Shown here: positions 33,901 to 44,533 of the stretch, piece by piece
Position numbering within the stretch: the first letter of the stretch is position 1
Layout: each line of letters begins with the position of its first letter
Source: Brachionus plicatilis
Taxonomy: Eukaryota > Rotifera > Eurotatoria > Ploima > Brachionidae
Direction of reading: 5' to 3'
Assembly: GCA_010279815.1 (NCBI GenBank)
Contig: QEOQ01000667.1
Span: forward strand, 124,001 to 188,000
DNA: 64,000 nucleotides
Translations under genes and position numbers: made by a program
The notes under the pieces: generated by a model
The model's input: the letters and a program-made list of their open reading frames with translations, nothing else
Database searches by the model: none
Told to the model about the DNA's origin: nothing

Positions 33901-36900
33901 TCCTAGTGACCTGGTTGTCAGATCGACGAAATTTCAAATGTTTTATATATAAAAGTAGTCATTCAATATCTGTGTTAAATTTCGGTCAAGTTTTATTGGA
34001 CACCCGTTAAATTTTCCGAAAAATTGATCATAAATCAAATGAAAAATAATATTACGATAAATTGTGACCAATTTTTAATACAAATAATTTTCGATCTTCG
34101 ATTTTAACACTATAACGCCTGATGAATGTTTCTTAGCAAATAAGTAAAAAAAAAAGGAATATTTTTTTAATTATTCAATAGGTCCTTTAAAAATTTACGA
34201 TAAAAAAATACTCAATATTTGATTTTGTTACTGCATTTCAAAAATATTAAATTTTTAAAATACAATAACTTGGTCTAAAAATTAACTGGGCGATCTAGTC
34301 TCAATCAATTAGTTTTATCCAGTATCATAAAAAAAATAAATCAAACTCATCTCAAGTTCCTTTACTTAAAGTTATTTTTTGAAGTTAAATCTTTTTGCTC
34401 AAAAAAAATAGAACAAAATGCAAAAAATTTAAAAGTTCTTTTCTTAGGGATCGAAACTGGTTCGTCATACTAAGTCAGCTAATTCATTCATTGTATCATT
34501 CAGTTTATCATATCAGCTAAATTCTAAAATTACACACATATTTAAAAGCATGACGAAATGATTATATCTACTGATACAATTTATAGAACCTTTATTTATA
34601 TGTTTTAGTTTACTAAACTTTATTTTATCCTGAAAAACTGAGGTTATTAAAATAAATTCGAAGAAATTACAGAGTTGGTCACAGTGACACATTAAAACTC
34701 AGATTTGACTTAAATTTTATATTCTAAGGTATCGAAAAATAATTTGAAAAATCGATTGAGAACATGTCATAAAAAACAATTATATGAAAACATTGATTTT
34801 TTTTAAATTAAATTTTCAAAAGATAGCCTTTTAATAAAAAATAGCCAAAACTAATTTATATATAGTAAGATGGCCTTACTGGGTGACCTGTTTTTAAAAT
34901 AATTTAAATTTAAGCAAACTAAGGTGAGAAAATTCGAATTCAGTTCGCCCGATTCTCCCCAAGATTTTGAATCACCCATATAGACCGGTCGGTTAACCGG
35001 GTGCAATTGGGTTTATAGGGTTAACCTAATTGCCTCATTTTTTTGTAGGATTGCCCCGCATATTAACCCGGTTAGCCGAATTTTCAACCGATTGTCCCAA
35101 AAAATTTAAGATTTTTATAAAGATTGCTCTTTTTAAATTCATAAGGAATGAAAAAATAAATTTCATCAATAAATTTTTTTTTAGTCGATATGGATTTAAC
35201 TACTATGCAATTAATTTTTAAAAATTTTTATGAATAACTTTTGAATAAACGAAACTGAGATTTAACTTTTGATTGATTATTCTAATTTAAAAAGAAAAAA
35301 AAACATTCACAAAACCCGAGAACAAGAATATTTTGCATAATAAGTGAACTATGGTTCACCTAACTGACTTTACCCAGTTTTTCAATAATTGAATAAAATT
35401 TTAAAATTTTAAATGAATTATTTATCTTTTTTTTCATATATTTTTATTCTGAAGGAGCATTAGCTCGGTACAGATAAACAAATAAATAAATAAATGACTT
35501 AAAATTTAAAAAAGAATTTTAAATAAGCGGGTAAATAGCTACCATAGTAGTCTTCTGATAGTAAGACTTCTCCGCAAGTTTCTAGCAGTAGCTAATTATT
35601 ATTATTAATTTGTGAAGAAGCTTTAAATAGAACTGAATTAATCAAAAAAAAAAATTTTTTTTCAAATTTTCAAATAAAAATTAAACTCATTCAAGATTCT
35701 CTTAAGAGTTTAATTTCTATTTTGTAGATTTGAGATAAAAAATGCAGAGAATAATTTTACAACAAATAAAATTTATTTAAATCCCAGATTTAACAAAATT
35801 AATACTATATTTTGGGGCAAAAGGGTTACAATTAGTACAAATCGGTTAAATGAATTATTTTTGGCGTTTACACATAAAATAATATCCCATCTTACAATAT
35901 TACTCTGGTAAAATTAAAAGCTTCCATTGTTCTGCCTATTCAAAAAAATTAAAACCTACATTCTTTTAAAAATTATTAATTACTAGATAACTTTTGAATA
36001 TAAATTAATTTTAAATTTTTATTCAAAATCAACTTGGACTTTTGAAAATTTAAAAGTGAAAAATTTAAATTTCATTTTATTTAACACTAAAAGCTTTATC
36101 TCTTTTATCTGTACATTTTCACAACTTAGGTGAAATGGTTCTTTTATTTATTTATTTTATTTAAAAAAATAATTTGGGACAAAATCCCCTGGCTGTTTGG
36201 AATGAATATTAATTCACCCTTTCAGCCACGTTAGCGTTAATTTTGAGATTAGTAAAAGTTATTTTTGATTTTTTAAAAAATTGAAAAAAACACATTAATT
36301 AGAGCAAAAAGTAAATGTTATACAAAAATTGAATAATTTTGAGTTAATTAAATTAAATATTCTTGAAAAATTGCTTGAAAAATAAAAATTGTAAATGGTC
36401 CTTAAATTATATTTGTTTCAAATTATTTCTAATTTCAAGTTAAATCAGATAGTCGAGAAGACCCAAAAATTAAATTAGTGTATAAATATTAAAGAGAAAA
36501 AAAACTGATACCAAAGAATCTGTTCGATTAAATCTAACTTGCTTTAAAATTATTTAATTAATATCTTAAATAAAACAGAAAATAATTTTTTTTCTAATTA
36601 CTGAATAAGTGTTTGGATTATTTGAATTGGTGACATGAATGTCGACGTCCATTTGATCCAAGTTCACAGATTCCTCAGCCAACTTCCATTCAATTCGAGC
36701 AGGAACACTTATCAAATTGATATCTTGCTGATCCGGTTGTTCTTGAGGTGGATGAGCTTCGACAAAAATTACTCTATTGTTTCTAGGCACCATTCCGCAT
36801 TTTCTGGCCACGCAAAGAGCTGTCAATAAATTGTCGCCTGTGACCATAACTGTTGAAATAGCTGCACTCTTCAATTCATTTATAACAGGCGTTGTCTCAG

Positions 36901-39900
36901 GTTTAATCTTGTTCTGCATTATTAAAAGACCATAGAATTCCAAGTCTTTTTCAACAGCATCTCTGGTCAATTTTAATGAATTAGCCCATGAAACACTTTC
37001 GTCCAATTTCTTACCAGCCAAAGCTATGACCCGATAGCCATTTGCTGTATATATCTTTAGCATGTCAAAATAATTGTGTGGCAGGGTGTCTTTATTACAC
37101 AAGTCTGCTATTTTTTCCGGAGCACCTTTGCTATACACATGCATACAATTTTCGTCCAGCGACTTACATAGAACACTCATTCGCAGCAATGAAGAACTAA
37201 ATGTATATTGTTTGACAATGGCAATCTCGTCCGATCCATTTGACTTAACAATGGGTGTTATTTGTTCAAATTTTGAGTTAACAGGCGTCAGGTGTTCATC
37301 AACAAAGCTCCATCCGGTAGACTCGAACATTTTAATGTCCAATGGATCGCCTGTTAAATCGCCATTAAAACGAGTTAAAGAATGACAACTGGCCAAGCAT
37401 CGAAGTAAATTTCCATCACCTAAATGATTTACAATGTCATGGACTGGATGCTTAAAATGTTTGTCTTGGTCAATGTCAACAACACCCCACAGATCAAGAC
37501 CATCTTCGGTCAGTGTGCCTGTTTTATCAAAGCAAACAAGCTTTAGTTTTCCCCCGACATTGATCCGAGGAGGACTTATGCAAAAAATGGATTTTTTTTT
37601 CAGTCTACTTTGGGCATAAACAGTCCCGACTGTCATTGCCGCAGGCAATGCCGGTGGAACCACTATAGTCACTATGTCCAAAGCTCTTATGATTAAATCC
37701 TTTAGTCGAACGCCTTGCTCTGCTAAAACAACAATGCCATAAGTCATTCCAATCACAGCTACACAAAATAGAAACAATATAAACTTCAAAGAGTCTTGAT
37801 AGAACTTGAATCCCATGGGTTTTGGATAAAGAATGCTCTTGACCAGCTCTCCTTTGGAAGTGCTGAATCCGGTTCGCACAACAACTGCAAGAACTCGCGA
37901 GTTTTCATAGTTTCGTGTCTGAACCACCTTGGTCCCATTGAACAAAGTGGATCGTTTATGCGTCTCTACATTGTAAAGTTCGCTCTCATCGTCAGAATAA
38001 GCTAATGGTGTCTTGATAACTGGCACACTTTCACCTGTGAGCATACTTTCATTCAGAATACAATTACCATTTAGTAAGACTGCATCACATGTCATTGTAA
38101 TTTCATGGCTAGATGGAATTTCAATCACATCACCAGGCACCAAATCTTCGCTTGCTACTTCTTCAAAAATGTCATCTCCTCTGCAAACACTTATTGATGC
38201 ATTTATTCTGACCATGTCATGTAAAGTTTGTGCTTGCTTTTTTGAAATTATTTAGATTTTGAAAAAATAAATAAAATTTTTTTTATTAATTACTCGTTTT
38301 GTCTCGACCAGAGACAAAATCATTGATATTAAAGATATAACTATGATGCAAAAAGCATATAAATAATATTCGTCAATTATCCATAGAGTGCATGCTAATA
38401 TTTGAAATATGTAAAATGGTGTTAAGATCTCCTCAAAAAATAGCCTAAAATATGACTTGACTTCGACTTCTATTGAATTTCGACCATATACTTCTAATCT
38501 ATTCACAACAAAAAAATCAATCAAGCATTTTATTTGTGAATAAAAGGCGGAAATTTTTATCAGAAAATCATATTTTTTTGAAATATGTAGGCAATTTTAA
38601 AAATTTTTTGGGTCGTGTCGATTGTGTTTTTAAAATATCCTATATTATGCTATCATTCTGTTACTAGGTGAACTTTTAGTTTAGTTTTTAAATTTTAGTT
38701 TAAATTCGTCTATTCATAATTTTATTTTTTTTGTAATATGTTTAAAAATATTTTAAAGTTTTTCACACATTGGAAAGCAGACAGATTACATAAATATTTT
38801 GTTCTACAACATGCTAAAAAATACTGCATTAAAGGTAAAAAGTTAAGATAAAAAAAAAATTTTTACAACAATTTCAAGATTTCACTCATATTCCCAAATT
38901 CTGTTTTTGAATTTTTGAACAATAAAAGCTTAATTTTAATAAATTAATTTGTACAAAATTAAAATTTAGAACATTTTTGACCATAATCCGCTCTATGAAA
39001 TTATTTTTTTAATTAAATAGCCAAAATTTTAAAATTAGACTGTTAAAATTTTGAAAAATAATTAGGAAATTAAAATTCATTAAATAATTGATTCATTTTG
39101 GAAAACAGACTTTGTCATCATTTTTTTTGTTGCGCGTAAAAATATATTTTATTTCAAGATAAAATTTTTAAAATAAATTATATATTTTTCTTCTATTATC
39201 CTAAAAATTGAAATATCTAAATTAAAATTGAATATTGCATCGCTTTATTAAAAGTTACAAATGAAAATTTTTTTATTGAAAGGGTTTGAAAAAATTTTTC
39301 TACAGCAAAAAAAATAAGCCTAAAAGAATATTAAAGGAAAGAGATAAAAAATTTCCGATTTTTCATTAATATTTTCAAATTTTAGTTTTATAAATAAAAG
39401 GTTACTTTGATTTTTGAATTAAAGATGAAAGACCTTTGTACTCTTTTAACAAACTCTTACATGTGATTGTATTATCAAGTGATAAGAGTTTTTCGAATTG
39501 GTTCGTCTTATTGTTCCAATAGTATCTGAGTGCATGATGAATGAAATATTTTGCTTCATTTGTTTGTTGTTGTGGTTCAATAGATGAATCAGCTAAAGAC
39601 TGGTATGAATGAGCATTCAAATTTTGTTCAATCGATAAATTACTTTAAATAAATATTAAAACATAATTTTATTAAACAAATTTAATTATACATTGAACTT
39701 TCTGGTATTATATGAATTTTGGCTACTTGAATTTGCTTGTAACCATCCTTAAAACAAAAATCATTTCAATTTTTTTCCCATTTTTTAAATTTTTTAATGG
39801 AAAATTTACTTGAATAATTGCATAATCGGCTTTATTTAAGTTGGATTTTTTGCATGTTATGTATACTTTCCATTCTGGTTTCCAATAAAAAACAATAATC

Positions 39901-40112
39901 AACAAACCAAGTGATATGAAAATTAGCAGATAAAACAAAATTTTTCGAAATGTGCTTGTTTTATAGCCAAAACAAAACTTGGTAAAAATAAAAAAAGTAA
40001 AGCTAAATAACAATCATAAAGCTATTTAACTTACCGCTTCGTCTTCCTGTGCTCGGTTTATTACCTGAATATTTTTTTTATCAGAGCTAAGCAAAACGTA
40101 ATTTTCGTTCAT
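30996..40112 (-). CDS. ATP13A: P5B-type cation-transporting ATPase (ATP13A2/ATP13A3-like)
   Basis: Eleven exons on the minus strand join in phase to about 1175 residues: 40035-40112, 39810-39977, 39692-39747, 39406-39642, 38294-38498, 36602-38236, 32132-32372, 31884-32077, 31752-31824, 31298-31692, 30996-31241. The N-terminal QEDEAFCFGYK and YWKPEWKVY are P5B hallmarks. Core motifs are NPFYIFQ-like TPFYIFQI, the actuator LTGES, the P5B transmembrane signature PPALPAAMT, the phosphorylation site [25 protein letters not shown], and the hinge [14 protein letters not shown]5B pumps export polyamines from late endosomes/lysosomes. The length fits human ATP13A2/3 (about 1180-1226). Exon 6 alone carries most of the catalytic domains. 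The intron at 32373-36601 is 4.2 kb and full of transposon debris. ATP13A2 versus ATP13A3 cannot be settled. Confidence 0.95.
32501..32727 (+). mobile_element. hAT-like MITE, 'CAGAGTTG' family, copy 2 (in ATP13A intron)
   Basis: The left end CAGAGTTGTTTAAAAGTCCC and right end GACTTTTAAACAACTCTA are terminal inverted repeats. The 227 bp element shares internal sequence (TTTTGAATACTGAAGAAGAA, GAAGCCTGATCTAGC) with the copy at 60069 and, inverted, with the copy at 18132. No coding capacity. Confidence 0.85.
32792..32866 (-). repeat. Retroelement 3' tail, family 2 (copy a)
   Basis: On the + strand it reads AATAATTTGGGA...CAGGCTGTTTAGAATGA...CCTTTCAGCCGC. The same phrases recur at 36143-36230. 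On the minus strand both run into an A/T-rich tail, as at the 3' end of a non-LTR element. Confidence 0.55.
33084..34007. mobile_element. Tc1/mariner-like nonautonomous element with TA target duplication
   Basis: The termini ACGGGTGTCCAATAAAGCTT and its reverse complement (30 of 31 bp matching) bound 924 bp. A second matched inverted block, AATTTAACACAGATAT.GAAT, lies about 75 bp inward on both sides. TA dinucleotides directly flank both ends (33082-33083 and 34008-34009), the signature of Tc1/mariner insertion. No transposase frame is recognisable inside. A retroelement tail (33255-33304) is nested within. Confidence 0.85.
33255..33304 (+). repeat. Retroelement 3' tail, family 1 (copy b)
   Basis: TCTGAAGGAGCACCAGCTCG, then ATACAGATAAATAG and an (ATAA)n run. 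It matches copies at 20105 and 35448. It sits inside the Tc1/mariner-like element, so it inserted later than that element or was carried within it. Confidence 0.65.
34008..35447. other. ATP13A intron sequence, with an imperfect GGTTAACC-rich palindrome
   Basis: Mostly AT-rich. At 34980-35095 TCGGTTAACCGGGTGCAATTG and a loosely inverted counterpart (ATTAACCCGGTTAGCCGA) form an imperfect foldback, standing out by GC content. An outer pair, ACTGGGTGACC near 34876 and TTACCCAGT near 35373, could be decayed termini. No coding sequence is supported. Confidence 0.4.
35448..35495 (+). repeat. Retroelement 3' tail, family 1 (copy c)
   Basis: TCTGAAGGAGCATTAGCTCG, then GTACAGATAAA and an (AAAT)n run. 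The GGAGC..GCTC stem and A-rich tail are shared with the copies at 20105 and 33255, all in the same orientation. Confidence 0.65.
36143..36230 (-). repeat. Retroelement 3' tail, family 2 (copy b)
   Basis: The minus strand reads GTGGCTGAAAGGGTGAATTA, then CATTCCAAACAGCC, then CCCAAATTATTTTTTTAAAT and an (AAAT)n tail. It shares the block with 32792-32866. The layout is that of a LINE or SINE 3' end. Confidence 0.55.
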
Positions 40113-41250
40113 ATCTATCTAACTTTGGTGGTATGGTATAAATAAAAAAAAGTAAAATCCAACAAAAGAAATATTTGCATAATTATTTAACTAAATTTAG
40201 CCAAAATTTATTAAAAAAAATTAAAATTTATTACCATTTACTTTTTTATTCAACACAAGTTTACATATCTGCATATTAGCTAGTCTTCTAAAATTTAATT
40301 ACAGATAATTATACATTCTTTTGCTATTTAAAAAGAAAAATTTATTTAACAAGTAATAGGTTTCTAAATCTCATTACCAATCTTATCATCAAGTCAACAA
40401 TAGACACAAAAAGTTGATGTTCTCTGAAGGCATCAACACATCAAGTTATAACTTTTTTCTCAAAATCAAAATGAAAAAAATATTAAAATTTAAATAAAAA
40501 TATCTTCATTTTTTATTTTAGAAATTGCTAATAGACAATTTTTAAATAAATGGTCTATGCATTTTGCATTTCCAAATATTATAAAAATTAAATTTTTTAA
40601 TTCAATATTGTGAAAAGATAAAAAATGTTTGATTTTTAATATTTGTTTTTTAGATAAATAAAGATGCTGTGAGAGATTGAATTTTTAAAATAAAATTTAA
40701 AATGTTATAAGATTAACATACTTACTCAAATTACAGTGAAATCCTCTAATGATTGAATAAAAAAATAAAATACAAGAAAAATTCTAATATTTAAAATGTA
40801 AAAGATACTGAATAAAATGAATTATTTAAAATTGTCAAATCTTGACTATCTTACTTAGTATCACTTTTTCTTCCAAAACTGTAGCATTCCATAAATTCCA
40901 AAAATTTACAACAAATAGTGTATAAAATTGGTAGATTTTGTGAGAAATAATTCAATTTTTTTTGTTTTTTTCAAATTAAAAGAATTAAATTTTATTTAAA
41001 GTAGCCAAAATTTCTCATTTTTATTAAAAAAATTTGGTTTCTCTTTTTGACCAATATTTGCCTCAAGATTTAAAAGAAAAATTCATTTTTTATGCTTTTT
41101 AATCACATAAAAAATATAATGAATAGAATTATCATTCAAAAAAAATCTAAAAGAAATTAAAAATTTTTTTAAAATTCATAAAATTTTTTTGGTCAGATTT
41201 GAATTTATTCGTTTTACAAAAAAAATCATGTAATTTTACGTAATCTCACC
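40113..41250. other. 5' flank of ATP13A and intergenic sequence
   Basis: AT-rich with no supported feature. The ATP13A promoter should lie here but no motif is identifiable. Confidence 0.45.
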
Positions 41251-41354
41251 CAGAGTTGATTAATAGTCACAAGTCTCAAATCAAGTCCAAGTCCGTATAT
41301 GGACTTTTTTTTTTAATGACTTGGAATTTGTTTTGGGACTTTTAACCAACTCTG
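41251..41354. mobile_element. hAT-like MITE, 'CAGAGTTG' family, copy 3 (104 bp)
   Basis: CAGAGTTGATTAATAGTCAC at the left and GGGACTTTTAACCAACTCTG at the right. The interior has only CAAGTCC/GGACTT blocks, so this is an internally deleted copy. Flanking ATCTCACC and ATCTTACG match at 6 of 8 positions, consistent with an 8 bp hAT target duplication. Confidence 0.8.
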
Positions 41355-41527
41355 ATCTTACGTAAGCTGATGTTAACTTAACTTTTGTATAAGAAAGAAT
41401 AATCTAATGTAAAATTACATAAGTTTAGATAAGATTACGTAAAATTACACAAATTTTTGTATGAACCATATAAAATAAAAGTCCTTCATATTCATGTGAC
41501 TTAAAGGTCACGAAAAATGAGACATTC

Positions 41528-42092
41528 AATTTCGCTCATTTGGTCACCTTTTTATGACCCGTGCAATAGGTGACCAATTTATGGTCATGTAAAAAGGAAT
41601 TTGGTTACTTTACTGACTTGGTTATTACGGAAAGTTTATTATTTAAGATTATTTTTAATTTGAAAAAATTGAATAAAATCGCAATTTTGAATAAAAAAGC
41701 TAAATAAAAAAAGATCATCATCAAATCAAAAATTTACATTTACATTGCTTGTGATTTATGTGAAAAATTTTATGGATGTTGAGCCATGCATAAAAATACA
41801 CAAACGTAGAAAACATAAAGAATGAAATAAAAAAATTTAAATAATACTAAAAATTAAATTGACATAATGACAATTAAAAACTGATTAAATCAAAATTTAA
41901 TAAAATTAAAGTATAAATCATTGGTCACATAGATAATATTAGTGGTCATTTAATGATGAACCAGGTCCCATAATTGATCTTTTAGTCACCAGTTGAATTA
42001 AATTAAAATATTTATTAAAACATAGGTCAGCTATTGCACGGGTCACAAATAGGTGATCACTGTTGGTCATCAAATGAATTGCGGAATTGAAA
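41528..42092. mobile_element. Terminal-inverted-repeat element with 'GACCCGTGCAATAG' arms
   Basis: TTTATGACCCGTGCAATAGG near 41552 is matched in reverse complement by GCTATTGCACGGGTCACAAA near 42028. Weaker pairing extends outward through CATTTGGTCACC against GGTCATCAAATG, giving arms of about 50-60 bp and a 565 bp element. GGTCAC/GTGACC half-sites recur inside. No coding frame. Confidence 0.7.
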
Positions 42093-44333
42093 AATCGACA
42101 TTAAAGTATCCAAATTATGACTTTAAATGATATTTTAATATTAATTAAAATAATTTACGGCGAAAAAAAGATAAATATTGTATTGCAAAATTTCAAAATA
42201 TTGATTAAGAATTTGATTGACTTGAGATAAAAATTCATATAATTTTCTAACAAATTATTGATTAAGCAAATAATGTTTAATAAAGTTAAGTCATTTATTA
42301 TTAAAAAATTGATAAAAAATACTTTTTATTTGAATCAAAAACTAAAAATATTGACTTGGAATTTAAATTTGATCATGAACTTCAACTTGCCAGTGAAGTT
42401 GGCTATTCAATGAATCTCGATTCGAAACCCTTAATGGTTCCTCTAACAGTCTGGTTACCAATGGAAAAGAATAACTCAGTCTTACTCCAACATATCTCTC
42501 GCACAACTCAAAGTCGACTAGAGACCTTAATAGTTTAAGCTTATCAAGAGCCCCATGATGTAGAATATTGGAAGATGTATCATCAGTTTTAGTAAAATCA
42601 ATCTGCTGAATTTTGAGTAACCTGAATTCTATTAATGTCTGATTCTATAGATAAAGAAAGGAATAATCTAAAATGTGAGTTATTAACAAATTAAAAAAAA
42701 TCAAATATTCGATTTTTAAACGAATTAAATAAATGTAAATTTTTTTGATATTTTGAATCTAAGACCAAAAAAAACAAAACGAAAATTATTAATCCAATGA
42801 AAATTTGATTTTTTTGAATTTGTATCTTTAAATAATTTAAATTGAATTTCAGTGTGTTTTTACGATTTTTACGAAAATTTTCGTAAAATTATATTTTTAG
42901 GCCATTTTTAACTTTACAATAAATTCTGAAAAATTGATTTTTATCAATCACAAAGTAGTTTAATATTAACTTAAATATATATAAACATACCGTTAATTTC
43001 CATGAATTTTTCAACATCTTTTTTGCTTTAAATAGTCGTCTCATTTAAATTATGTGGGAATTTTTTCCTTCATTTTAAGGATAAGTATTTAAGTTTAAAA
43101 AATAAATCCAATTAAATAAAGTTATAAACAAAAAAAAACAAATTTTTTAAGGCAAATTTTATTTTCTAAATAAAGTCCATATTTTTTCTAAAATTTTCTA
43201 AATTTTACTATTATTTTACGAAGACATACTTAAAAATCGTAAAAAATTTAATATCACTTTAAATTTTGTAAATTTAAAAATTCTTTTTTACCATAAATAA
43301 AGGATAAATTTATTTTAGTATTAATAATAGTATTTAGTTAGTAAATAAATGTTATCAAATACAGAGAATTCGATTCTGTTTACTTTCATATGCTTTTTGA
43401 GTATTGTTGTAAGTATTTCCTATTGAATATTTTGAACAAACCGGGCTAGATTAAAGAAAAAACACATTCCATTATTATTTCATTTTTTTGTTTATTTAAT
43501 AAAATTTAATTCGAATCTTTGGTATTTAGTGTATGCAAATTTTTAGAAACGAAAATTATTTAAATTTTTATGTTGTTTTTATTTAGCATAAATCATGCCT
43601 TTTTTAATTGATTTTAAAGGAAAAGAATGATGGTGTTGGTTTAGAAAATTCCGATAAAGAAAGGCTACCAGTTTTTTTTTAAATTCTGGAGATTTTATTT
43701 ATTGTAAAGCTATACGAGCTTAAAAAATTTGATTCTTTATTTATGTCTTTTAAATTTCAAATTTTTCTTACACATCACAGAATATGGCGTATTTTTATTT
43801 GAAATAAAAAATTATAATTAAAACACAAATTTTTATAAAAATGATTAATTTTATATCTTTAGTTAGATTGGTGACAATAAACTATCGAAAAATAAATTAT
43901 TGTTGACTTATCTTTTACGAAAAAGAGTTGAATTGAGAGAAAAAACTGAAGTTAGTTTCAAGAAGATGATGGAAAAAATAAAAATTTTTTAAAAATTATT
44001 GAACAACCGTTTTAATCAAGTACCTAACTTGTTTACTCTGTCATATTTATCTTCAAAATTTCAAAACTGAGATAAAAAATATCATTCAAAATTTGAGATT
44101 TTAATAATATTGTTATTAATATTTCACTAAAAACTTTATTCAAATGTGTGAGTTAAGTTCAATTACGATAAAACTCGTATACATATTCACAATATACCGT
44201 TAGACGACATACAAAAAAAGACGAATTCTAAAACAAAGACAACTAAACACAATAATAAATTTTAAACATTTTTTTATTTCAAAAATAAAAATAATTTACT
44301 AAATTTTTTTTGTTACATTTAAAATACAAATAT
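42093..44333. other. Intergenic, with one GC-richer open frame
   Basis: At 42356-42538 a + frame (MEFKFDHELQLASEVGYSMN...) is less AT-rich than its flanks and has ordinary amino-acid composition, but no family resemblance and no splice context; it may be a decayed repeat. The rest is AT-rich with nothing to report. Confidence 0.3.
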
Positions 44334-44533
44334 TTATCTATTATTTTTTTTTAACCTATTTTGGCATTTTTGATTATTGTTTTGGCTTACGTTTCCATTT
44401 TTGTAGCTTCCTAGAAGCATATTATTTCTTAATGAATCATTCCTAAAATTATTGCCAAGCTTACTTCCGGTACAAAAGCTCCACAGTCGCTTCGTGAAAA
44501 GAATGCGAACCGACCGTCTTAAATTTCCAAGTT
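44334..44533 (-). CDS. Candidate alternative terminal exon of the GPCR
   Basis: After an acceptor (TTTTTAATTAG) a frame of 66 codons reads LGNLRRSVRILFTKRLWSFC, TGSKLGNNFRNDSLRN and ends at TAA 44334-44336. It is GC-richer than its flanks. It requires a phase-1 donor, exactly what GGCG|GTGAAG at 44881/44880 provides, yielding FFCGELGNLRRSV. The basic, Cys-containing start would suit a helix-8/C-tail region with a palmitoylation site. It was found by reading the strand and is not proven to be expressed. Confidence 0.6.

Noticed and set aside
36635..38255. Several + strand frames of 60-103 codons
   Set aside because: All are shadows of the long catalytic exon of the ATP13A gene on the minus strand.
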